64,000 nt of DNA. It comes from Clavulina sp. PMI_390 (taxonomy: Eukaryota > Basidiomycota > Agaricomycetes > Cantharellales > Hydnaceae). The first letter of the stretch is position 1. Every line of letters starts with the position of its first letter. The notes under the pieces are model-generated. The model had not been told where the DNA came from. It ran no database searches and was given only the letters and a program-made list of their open reading frames with translations. A program made the position numbers and the translations under genes. The stretch is taken from the NCBI GenBank assembly GCA_015039315.1, contig WIDE01000034.1:183250-247249 (forward strand), given 5' to 3'. This document shows, piece after piece, positions 23,072 through 32,856 of the stretch.

Positions 23072-24047
23072 TCAATCGGCATATCCATTCTGCATGCCAG
23101 GTTTCTTCTCCGTTTTCTCGGCTCCAGGTATCAAAACTAATAGTCCCAAGGGCACATCTACGGAGGTAGATGATTTCATTCAGAGAAAGGCTACAGGCCA
23201 AAAGGGAACGAGGATACTTACAGCCAACCCTGCGATCTTCTGGTAGTAGAACCTGCGCGTATCTCGCTAATTACCCGGCCGGTGATAATAATGAGATAGG
23301 TAGAACATCATTGCACACGATTTGCTCACCCGGCTTCGCATTGACGATGAGAACTACAGGTCTCTGTAGATCGGCGTAGAAAAACGATTGCGCTCCATGA
23401 ATCATGACACCAGTTTCTACAAGGTGGATGCCATTCCGCGTCCTCACTAACAAAGAAATGTTCACTATTTAGTGAACAAGGAACAAATAAAGCTGTAGAC
23501 GGTGCGCGTACGTGGGGTCCACCCATTCTTTTCTGTGCGTCCAAGCATACAGTGAGCCCATCCAATCGGGCACTCCGACGATACAGCCAGGCCCGCATCA
23601 CTTGGCGAGACTGCCACGTCTGCCACGCCGTTTTCCAGCCGCGTTACCAAGATTGTGAATGGGTGCGATGGCGAGGCTCCGAAGGCCGTATTGCTCTCAG
23701 CAAAAAGTGGAACGTTGTCAGAAAGGTCCTCCGAGCCAGTCCGGGTGAGTAAGAAGGAGATGATGCGAGAAGAGTGAATGTCCTCCAGGCCCCATAGTGC
23801 GTTCTTCAAGGACTCGACTGTTGAAGGGAACAGCCTGCTTGCAGCGAGCCGCCCAATCGACGGATCACGGTCATCAAATGATTGGCGTGAGGCGAGCCCA
23901 ACACCATTCTCAATGATCTGGTAGTAAACTGGGTATGCCGGTCATGTTGACAGTCAGCGAGGATAATCTTGCGGATGGACAGTAGTTGCCGAGGCGGTTG
24001 GCTCTATAAAAAGGAGACTTGTACGCACAATACTTAGGGTCATTCAT
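23072..24047 (-). CDS. Unrecognised intracellular protein, tandem family B copy 1
   Basis: Five exons (24047-24029, 23928-23512, 23446-23330, 23266-23222, 23157-23072) make 227 codons. Exon 1 encodes only MNDPKY plus one base. Conserved blocks: VYYQIIENG, QSFDDRDPSIGRLAASRLFP, SRIISFLLTR, HPFTILVTRLENGVADVAV, an S/F-F-Y-A-(N/D)-L-x-R-P-V-V-L segment, VLLPEDRRVG, and a final VLIPGAEK. There is no signal peptide, membrane segment or Cys cluster. The mix of short beta-like strands suggests a compact globular protein. I recognise no family and assign no function. It is the last of four same-strand copies spaced about 1.3-1.5 kb apart. Confidence 0.72.
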
Positions 24048-24496
24048 CGCGTGATCGGGGAGGAAATTGCAGGGTACTCAGGATCAGAATACTTTGGCCA
24101 AGAGCTGGCGGTACTTATGAGGAAGGGTTTCCGTAGCCGTGTTACCGTCTAGAACAGTTTCAGTGCAACTCACAGCCTTCGCATGAGGACGGCTACCTGA
24201 CTGCAACCAATAGGAGCAGGGGCTCCGTGGGAACGGACATCATACATAATTGGACGACCAGCCATTAGGTCCTTCGAGTGAATAAATTTCGCTTAGAGAC
24301 GTACGCGTGCACACCTCTGAGTATATTGGTAGGCTCAGCAGAGGAGGGTGTTCGGCACGGCTGGTTGGCACGACTCTCATACTATCTTTGGATTAGGATG
24401 GTGAACTGGCTGATCCAAGATTGGTCTTTATGGAGGGCATCACTGCAACCCGCCTACGAATTCCATCGCAAGGGTCTGCTTCGAGATTCGTAACGC

Positions 24497-25457
24497 CTAA
24501 ATGCTCTCCGCTCCCATTATTGTTTTTTCGGCCCCAGGGATCAGAACTGATACTCCCTCCAATGGGACATCTATAGATCATCGAATTAATCGGTTGATAT
24601 AGCTTAGGCTTGAATAAAAAGGGATGCAACGTACATCCAACCATACGGTCTTCTGGCAACAGGACCTGGATATACTTGCCTATTCGTTGGAAATTTACTT
24701 TGAACTCCATTAAAATATATTCACAATAAGCCTTACTTACCAGGCTTCGCATTGGCTAACAGCACAACAGGTTTTTTCAAGTTGGCGTAGAAAAACGACT
24801 GAGCTCCGTGAATCTTGATCCCAGTATCCAGAAGGTTTATTCCTGTCAGAGTTCTCACTATGTAAAAGCACCCGAATGGCTGTCAAGTCAGCTAAGGCTA
24901 GACCGGGATCGCCACTGCACATACGGCGCGTCCAAGTGCCTTTCTCCGGCGGCCCAACGACGCAGGTTCCCCAACCCTCCGGACAATCTGACGAGTTCGC
25001 CTTTCCCGGTTCACCGGAAGATAGCGCCACATCCGCCACGCCGTCCTCCATTTGCGTAACTAGTATGGTGAATGGGCACAAGGGGGATGCGCCCAAGGTC
25101 GCATTGTTCTCGGCGGAAAGTGGAACGGTGTCGGATAAGCTTTCCGAACTATTTCGGGTGAGCAGAAAAGAGATGATGCGGGAGGAGCGGATGCCTTCTA
25201 GGCTGTACAGTGCGCTCTTGAAGGTTTTAACTGTTGAGGGGAATAAGCGGCTCGTAGCGATTCGGCCAATGGAAGGATCTCGGTCGTCGAATGATTGGAG
25301 AGAGATACGTGCGAGACCGTTCTCGATAACTTGGTAGTAAACTGAGCTTTCAGGTGGAGATTTGGGTGGTTAGCAACTGATATTGCGTATGAAATGACAG
25401 AGATGCACCCTTAGTGACAAATAGAAGAATTGGCTCACAGTATTTGGGATCGTTCAT
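24497..25457 (-). CDS. Unrecognised intracellular protein, tandem family B copy 2
   Basis: Exons 25457-25439, 25341-24925, 24857-24741, a 45-nt exon near 24692-24648, and 24570-24497, about 223 residues. It has the same five-exon plan and phases as its sisters (MNDPKY / VYYQVIENG / LRTLTGIN / KYIQVLLPEDR / YVPLEGVS). QSFDDRDPSIGR and SRIISFLLTRN are kept, as is the FFYANLKKPVVLL block. It is closest to copy 1 (both exon 2s are 417 nt and both N-termini read MNDPKY). The frame is intact. Function unknown; no domain recognised. Confidence 0.72.
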
Positions 25458-25893
25458 CTCACCGTGAAGTTGGTGAACCCCTTGCAGGATGAAGAGTGTA
25501 GGAATAGACGTAGGGCTCCACTATATTTATCAGGGGTTTATGCGAGCCGGTGCTATGTGATTGTTGGCACAGCACGACAATCTTTGCCCCCTTTACATCA
25601 GACTCGGACAAGATGCGATGGGCAAAGTTCTAAGATAAGAGATCGACCGAGCCCTTTTATTGGAGAGAGATTGCCTGGGTTTGAGAATCTAAGCACACAG
25701 CCTTTGATCGCACAATGCGGTGAGATGGGTAAGTGAGTTGGTTGAATGAAAAGAGGAGACTCCGTGGCGATGCACGTTGGTGGAAGGATTACGCTCGATC
25801 ACAAGAAACCGATGCAATGCTATAACAACTAAAATTTGAGTGCTCGGACACTTCTCGGATACAGCAGCACTATGACATCCCGGTCCCTACTAG

Positions 25894-26819
25894 CTACCAG
25901 AAGGTCACAATTCCCGGCACGATAACCTCGACCGCCTCAAAATCAATATCTATCGGAGGGATCAATGGATGGACTTTGAGTGACACAATCATGAACTACT
26001 GCTTACATCCCACGCGACGACTTTCTGGCAAAATTACTTGCACATGCTTGCCTGAAATTTATGACGAAAGGTTAAGTGGTCAGATATACGAGGTTCAGAT
26101 CCAGATAATGCGCTGACATGGTTTCCCTCCCTCAACCAGAAAAACGACGGGTCGTTCAACATTGGCGTAGAAAACTGACTTCTGAACAGGGATGTGCACC
26201 TCTGTATGAATCGCATTGATCCCTGAGACCGTTCGTACTATGAAAAGTGGGAAAAATAATATAAATGATCACGGTATTCCAGAACCAGGTACTAAAGTCA
26301 TCGTATCACTTACGCAAAGCTCCATCCCAACTCGAGGTAATGACACAGGTTGCCCATCCTCTCGGACAGCGACTGTCCACCGCGAAGCCTGGCTCAGTCG
26401 GAGAAAGTGCGACGTTAGCTGTTCCGTTATCCCATATCGCTAGCATGATTGTAAAGGGCCGACGAGGCGATGTCCCAGGAGCACCCTGTTCAGTAGAGAG
26501 GACCACATCATCTGCTAATCCCTCGGGCGGGCTGTCCCGAGAGAGAAGGAATGATATGACGCTGCAGCATGCATAGTTCTCTAGGTCGCAGAGCGCAGAC
26601 TTGAATGATTTCACGGTGGGTGGGAAGAATCGACCGGCAACGACACGACCGATCGAGGGATCGCGGTCGTCAAAAGATTGCGTAGATGTCTGGGCAAGAT
26701 TGTTCCGAAAAAACTGGTAATAAACTGGCACGGAGAAAATACGTTCAGTAAATTCTTTATGTTGAGGTCATAACTCGTCGCTGCAACAACTTTGACGTAC
26801 AGTACTTTGGGTCGTCCAT
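25894..26819 (-). CDS. Unrecognised intracellular protein, tandem family B copy 3
   Basis: Exons 26819-26801, 26724-26314, 26237-26118, a 45-nt exon near 26053-26009, and 25949-25894, 216 residues. The N-terminus is MDDPKYFYYQFF. Blocks QSFDDRDPSIGRVVAGRFFP, VISFLLSRD, RRPFTIML, FYANVERPVVFL and VILPESRRVG align with the sisters. Exon 2 is 411 nt, as in copy 4, so copies 3 and 4 pair just as copies 1 and 2 do. The frame is intact. Function unknown. Confidence 0.72.
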
Positions 26820-27438
26820 GGCAAGAAGGTGGGATGGATCGTGCAGACAAGTCACGTACACCGCAATGCCGCACCAGCATGGCAGTAGATAATTTCATCT
26901 CTGTACCTGTACCTGAGTGTTCGTTTCTTGGCGATCTGATTCTTCTCTTGGCATTCTCGCAAGTGAAATAAGGAGGAAGATAACCATAGCAGCTCTGGTA
27001 ATTTCTCAAAACCAAGGCGTTGGAGACATATCAGGCTTCGATTAGCGGATGCGGCCCAAGTCGTGGCCACCAAGTATTCGAGGCCTCAAAAGATGGAGGT
27101 GGCGAAAACAAACTCCCGTAAATCCTATTCAGTTGAGAGTTCTCACGGTTAAGACACACTCTCCGCTCACCACAACTCCGATTTCTCAACTCATATCAAT
27201 GTGTAAGTAAAGCTTCACCTAAGCATAACTACCTCAAGTAAGCATAGATTGTCTGCTGTATTCATAAGAGTTTCATCTTTGATGACCTCCCAGACCTGGG
27301 GCAATTATAGAGCCAGATTCATGGTAATTGGTGACAAATGTGTGCATACAGACATACAAGGATGCAGGGTGATTAGGATACCAGGCAGATGAAAGCTGCG
27401 GTTTGATCATAGGGGTGGAGTAACTCAAACCATTGCTC

Positions 27439-28323
27439 TCACTCTGCACCAGGGATGACAACGTCTACTCTTTCAAAGTTGATATCTATGGAAGCAAGAT
27501 GAGCATCCAAGACTAAATGTTGGAGCTGGGATGGGAATTAATACTTACATCCAACACGACGACTTTCTGGTAGAAGCACTTGCACGTGTTTGTCTAAGTA
27601 TTGCATGGCTATAGTGAGTATTGGACCCTTGATACTCGAAATGAATAGGCACTGACGAGGCTCTCCGCTTTTGATCAATAGAACGACAGGACGCCGAAGA
27701 TTGGCATAGAAGAATGATTTTTCCACAGGAACGTGGACCTCAGTATCAATGCCATGGACTCCCGAGAGCGTCCTCACTGAGAACCAGAAAAATCAGTAGA
27801 CTTCCTCAACTAGTCTTCAGACCCATCTACAACTTACACTGGGCGTAGGGCCACGATTCCGTGAGCTTGCAAGTAGCCCACCCCTCAGGCGCAAGAGGTG
27901 ATACTGCTCGGTCGTGGTGATTGGGAACCAGTGCGACTTCAGCAACGCTGTCTTCAACACTAGTCACCATGATGGTGAACGGCCGACGAGGCGACGTCCC
28001 AGGAGAACCATCCTCAGAAGACAGGACAACATTATCCGCCGCTCCCTCGGGAGGACCATTCCGCGTAATTAAGAAAGAGATGATGCGAGAAGTTTTGATA
28101 CTCTCGAGGTCAGTGAGAGCCGTTTTGAACGCTTTCACAGTTTGGGGGAAGAGTCGACTGGCAACAACGCGGCCCATCGAGTAATCGCGATCATCGAATG
28201 ATTGAGCGGACATCTGAGCCACACCGTTCATGATAACCTGGTAGAAAACTGGTGATCATGGTGTTAGTGATATGCCGCTTCATAAAGTTACACGATGAAC
28301 TTGCAGTGCTTTGGGTCGTCCAT
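27439..28323 (-). CDS. Unrecognised intracellular protein, tandem family B copy 4
   Basis: Exons 28323-28305, 28248-27838, 27776-27657, 27593-27549 and 27485-27439, 213 residues. The first intron begins with gcaagt, a GC-AG intron where the other three copies have GT. Sequence: MDDPKH, then FYQVIMNGVAQ, QSFDDRDYSMGRVVASRLFP, SRIISFLITRNGPP, RRPFTIMVTSVEDSVAEVAL, FYANLRRPVVLL, VQVLLPESRRVG and VVIPGAE. It is the first gene of the array in transcription order. I recognise no family. The unpaired acidic DDRD core and the P-E-(S/D)-R-R block are the best-kept parts. Confidence 0.72.
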
Positions 28324-28827
28324 GTCGATCTGCTCAGATGGTGGTTACGGTTGAAGTCCAGAAGTACGCCTGGATGCAATGAGGCATCCTCAGATCGACA
28401 CCGCATTTCACTTCTTATAAGTGTTCCTCTCTTGGCGGCGATCTCTTGGCATGCGCTCGAGTGAAATAAGAATCAACATGTGCCTGTGCGGTGCCTGACT
28501 TTTTGGGAGAAAGTCTGATAGATTGGATTGATTTTATATCACATAATTCGAAGCTTATAGTCTCGAGTGACGGCCGCGGTGACCGCTGGAAGCCTTGAAT
28601 TCAGGTTACGGGTGTACCGGCAGCATCCGAATCCTTTCCGCATCCGTCGCCATAGGGAAGTTGACCGTAGGTGTACACCCCTGTAATCCATGATTCAGAG
28701 TCGTGATCAAGTATTAACACGTCTATATGCTTAGGTTGACCCTGGATCGCCTCACAATAGGATCATACAAGCGCGAGAAGTAAGCGGCAAGCTGAGGCAC
28801 TAGTACATCACTGCTTGGTACGACAAT
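28324..28827. other. Intergenic between family B copy 4 and the CoA diphosphatase gene
   Basis: About 500 bp, holding the promoter of copy 4 and the 3' end of the next minus-strand gene. No TATA box stands out. Confidence 0.4.
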
Positions 28828-30299
28828 TCATGCACCTGGAAGTGGTGTACCACCCCTGGTCATCTCCATCTGTAGTGGCGTAGACGTCCCACTGGTCGCT
28901 CCACCACCATCACCGCTGAGGTTCCTTGCATGCCCCGGCCCAAGGAGCATGTCAGCAAACGTTGGCGACCTGGTCGGATTTCGAAACGGTTGCACGCGTG
29001 GACGATCTTCTCCTGCCTCGCCCTCTGCTTTATGAATCCGCTGATACTCCCCTAGGATGGTCTCGATCACCGCAGTCCGAGATGCTGCTTTCGGAGCAAG
29101 GTGTTCGTATGAGGGTGGTCGATCATACGCAACCATGGCTAGTTGGATCTGATGGTTCCAGGGACGGTATGAATATATTAGAATTTTATTATTCCGGGCA
29201 GGGAGGAGAGATACATACCATTACCGAAGAGGTAAGACCCTTGATTGGTGTCGAAACTGATCTGAGGCGATTATTTCTATACTCTCCTGTGATGAATGCG
29301 TGGTCTGTATAGTTCTAGGGATGTGAAAAAATCATTGGTGAGATGGCCCTTGAGATTCGAGTCTTGACCGAGAAAACTGATGGCCATAGTTCATTAGGGA
29401 CGGTGAGGCCACTCACATGGAGCTCTTCCTCATAGAACCAGTTTTCACTACCCGTTGGGGAGAGGTTCGGATCAGATAGCATCATCTCTGGATCTAAAAA
29501 CGCCTTCCCTTCGCATCCAATTTCGCGTTAGCACTAAGAGCGAATATGGACAGAACTATGACGTCAGGACTCGCCTCGAGAGGATGGTCAAAGATGTCAG
29601 CCACTTCATCTGGATTGGGCTTTAGGCTATCAAGAATTGAGATTTCCGATAGAATGGCGACGACGGGAGTGACGATGAGCTTGTAGAGAGAAATGAAGGG
29701 AGGGAGAGTGCGCAAGACATGGACGGCTGGGCAGGGAGAAGGGAGGAACACTTCTTCATTTGCTTCGCGAAGCTAATTGGAGGATGATGAATGAGGCTTA
29801 GCCATGGGGGATAATAGGCTGCATCGGATGGGCTTACGGCAGTAGCGAACGGAGTTCCATCCTCGGGGTCAGATTTGCCGCCAGGAAGCGCTACTTGACC
29901 TACACATAGACGTCAAGCATTAGGCCTGATCACGTCAGAAATTAATAATCAAGCGTGTTCACCAGGATGACTCCGTAGTTGTTTGGATCGGGTGGTAAGC
30001 AGGACTCTGACTACTCCATCGCGCTCAAACAGCAGAACGAGAACAGCAGCGAGTTTCCTCGTCGGAACGTATTCCGGATAGTTCCCGCTACAATAAATAA
30101 CACAATTAGACGTTGTTGGGACGGATAGATTCAATAAACCAAATGAACAAGCAACGCAGGCTCTGACCCGGGGATGACTCGATCGGCAGACGCACATATG
30201 CACTTGAGGTGTATCATCATGATAATCGAGAACTCTCTTCGCGATCGTCTTAAGAGTCTGAGAGACGGGCAAATCCTCGGGGTTGATATCTGCTATCAT
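28828..30299 (-). CDS. PCD1: Coenzyme A diphosphatase-like Nudix hydrolase (PCD1/NUDT7 type)
   Basis: Exons 30299-30196, 30087-29963, 29899-29838, 29772-29571, 29493-29417, 29314-29219 and 29148-28828 join to 328 residues. RKLAAVLVLLFE opens the Nudix fold. The CoA-type Nudix box starts LPGGKSD and continues across an intron as TALREANEEVFL. Relatives read EEVGL, so the final Gly of the box is replaced by Phe here. FISLYKLIVTPVVAIL, VADIFDHPLEA, the downstream GSENWFYEEELH and TPIKGLT follow the PCD1/NUDT7 pattern. The family cleaves CoA or acyl-CoA to phosphopantetheine and 3',5'-ADP, in peroxisomes or mitochondria. The C-terminal ~70 residues are a low-complexity extension, and no peroxisomal tripeptide is seen (ends PLPGA). 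Confidence 0.83.
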
Positions 30300-30539
30300 G
30301 ATGCAATTTATGATCAAGGATGATTTAGGAGGTTGAGGCCTCGGGTGACTGTGACGTGACACTCAATTGAGTGAAGCACGTGCGACGTCACACCAGGTTG
30401 CACTTCCCGCCTAAGTGACATCGCTAAAGACTGAAAAAAGAGAGAGCGTTTTCTTGCTTTCTTGATATCGCATCGGTCTTCAACTAGCTTGGGCGTGTCT
30501 CCTAGACTCTCTGAATCGATTTTCACGAAGTTTTCAACG
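30300..30539. promoter_or_regulatory. Divergent promoter PCD1-like / VTC1-like with CACGTG and CRE-like sites
   Basis: Only 240 bp separate the two start codons. A palindromic CACGTG (30377-30382) is followed directly by CGACGTCA (30383-30390), and another GTGACGTGAC lies at 30351-30360. CACGTG is the core of Pho4-type bHLH sites. VTC genes belong to the phosphate regulon in yeast, so phosphate control is a plausible inference. Confidence 0.5.
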
Positions 30540-31616
30540 ATGTCGACGCCTGCGACTCCCAGGAAGCGAGACTCATCTGCAGATGGTGTATGTTCAATAT
30601 CAGCATATCTAACTGTCTTTATGCATCTCTGACCGTATTTTTATCTCTTTCTTGTTCTGATATGGATTGATGTCTTCTTCACTTGTGGGTTTCATCGTTG
30701 AACAAACCGTTCATGTACTTGTGCCACCAACAGGTCTTCCAACGCTCGATACATGCTCTCTCCGACCTCTTCAGCCCCTTCTCCTCTTCAGCTCTTGCTT
30801 CCCTCCCACCAAACCTCACCTCTTCGCGCAACAGGTCACACGCCACCCGCGCAGATAACATCCCTGATGACCCCGAGGTCGACCCACTGCTGGGCCCCTC
30901 CACATCCTCCGATTATCAGTATCAGAGCATTGGGCAGAGCCTCCCCCCAGGTGTAAAGATCCCCAAGAAGATCTCTACACCTATCAAGGTCGAACCGAAA
31001 GTGTGGTTTGCCAATGAGCGCAGTGCGTCATATTTCCTTTTGACACATCATGTACTATCAGAGTTGTTGATATCAGCTATCAACGTTGTCTTTTCACTCA
31101 CTCCGTGTCAAACCTGTGACCGTCATCCAACTTGCAGCTTGGCTGTCCTATCTCAGTCTTGCCATTCTCCTCGGTTCGCTAGCAGTCGGCCTGTTCAACG
31201 CATCAACAGATGCGGTGGCTCAGAATTTCGCCATGTTCTACGGGGCCGTCAGCCTCTTTATCGTGGTGTACGTCCTATCTATCAATCCCAAGAATACTTG
31301 ATCAATATTGACAATAAACTGTTGTCTTCGCAGATATGGATATGCCGTATACCAGCAGCGTATCACTATGATCCGTAAACGATACGGCGGTAACTTCGGT
31401 GCGTGTTTTTGTTCATTCCGCTGCCATCTCCAACGCTCACCTCGGGCCAATCCTGAAAGATCAACTGCTGGGCCCCATAATCATCTCTGTCTTGCTTTTC
31501 GTCGCCGTGCTCTCCAACTTTATCATCCGATGTGAGCCGTTCACCTTGCTTCTTAATTCATCTACTGCTCACTGACCCTAATCTCCTGCGTCTTGATGAT
31601 AGACCGAGAATTGTGA
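30540..31616 (+). CDS. VTC1: VTC1-like vacuolar transporter chaperone subunit
   Basis: Exons 30540-30587, 30734-31022, 31138-31267, 31334-31398, 31460-31531 and 31603-31616 give 205 residues. The VTC1 core begins at VEPKVWFANERTW, followed by three hydrophobic segments: LSLAILLGSLAVGLF, FAMFYGAVSLFIVVYGYAVY and ISVLLFVAVLSNFIIR. A basic loop (QQRITMIRKRYGG) lies between the last two. The C-terminus ends at once after the third segment (YREL). VTC1 is the small membrane subunit of the polyphosphate polymerase complex of vacuoles/acidocalcisomes. The N-terminal ~110 residues are longer than usual. An alternative first intron (30586-30861) would delete about 42 of them and join DSSAD to DNIPDDPE in frame. 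Confidence 0.85.
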
Positions 31617-32856
31617 GTGTGACGTGTATCCAAACTAGTGAACGTAGTGAACGATCGACCGAATTTCTTATCCGCGTCCTTTCCTCTTGTAGGAAACGAG
31701 GAAGTGTTCCACATACTGGCAACTAATGGAGGGGGTTCTCAGTACTAAAAAAAGATGGTTGAACGTCGGACCTGGACACCTGCGCTAGTGGTCCCTGAAG
31801 CACTATCGGAACTGCTCGGAGGGATTCATGTATAGTATTCCTTGATTGTGGCTTTTTCATCCAAACACGGATGTCCACATGTTCTAGCCCGTCTCCGTCG
31901 TCAATGGAGTGTACAAAGAGTCATTTAGGTAGCACAGTTCAGTAGGCCCTTCGCTTTGTGGCAGTGGTTAGCGCCCTCCCTGAATAAGGAACTCCCGACG
32001 GCGATATCTCGTTCAGATTTTATCGAGTTGCATAACCGAAACCCCGCCACCTGTATCAAAAGTGTATGAGGATTGCCTGAGAATTTTCAGTAAAAAGCTT
32101 TGCAAGAAGCAAGCGGTCGTATGTTCTCACGCCCTCTGAAATGAATAGTGAAGCGGGTCGAACGTTCATAAAACATTTTTTCTGGCCTGATAATTCCATT
32201 GTGCTGGCTCACCTTCCCAGAGGGTGGACCTCGGCGTTGTTGCTATAGCCATAGCCACCAAAAGCCCTGATGCAGCTCCACTCTTGCCTTGTTGAGCGAC
32301 GAGATAGTGGCTCCTCTAGGATTAGCCTGGAGCTATGAAAAGTTTTTGGGGGTGTTCAGCAAGGGGGGGTTAAGATTAAATATTTTGAGGCTGCCGTCAA
32401 GCCTAATGCACGGTTGCATCTAATCTACGGCGAATGGGGCCGACGCTATCAGCGCACGCACGTTGTCAGGTGAAAACTGTCAGGCTGATGATGATCTCAA
32501 AGAAGTCCAGGGACTATCAGCATACAAGGACGATGACACCACCTCCACCCCCGAAACACTCATCTTGTTCGTCATTTCCTGCTACAGCGGCCCCTGCTTC
32601 AGACGGTGGCACTAAGGGTGATACCGGAAACTACCCGCTAATCCCAGTCGTCATACTGCGCCCTATTTCAAAAAAGATTGCACCCAAAGCACGCCGCACA
32701 AATCACGGCCTTTGCCCAGGGCTGGTTGATTTTCTCTTAACCGCCACTATCCCCCTCCCCTCTCTCTTGCTCTACTCTTTTTAGCCCCGACTTTTTTCTT
32801 CTTCTCTGCGGGCTTTTATTTTCCTCTTTGTCCTCTCTTTGAGTCTTGTCTAGCCT
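31617..32856. other. Intergenic, no gene seen
   Basis: About 1.2 kb. A tRNA-like fragment near 31966-32030 has a D-arm-like GTGGTTAGCGC but no matching acceptor stem. Just before 32857 there is a pyrimidine-rich promoter stretch (32750-32850). Otherwise nothing is recognised. Confidence 0.45.

Noticed and set aside
31950..32050. tRNA-like sequence (GTGGTTAGCGC and GTTCAGATT)
   Set aside because: D-arm and T-loop words are present, but there is no 7-bp acceptor stem or proper anticodon arm; at most a relic.
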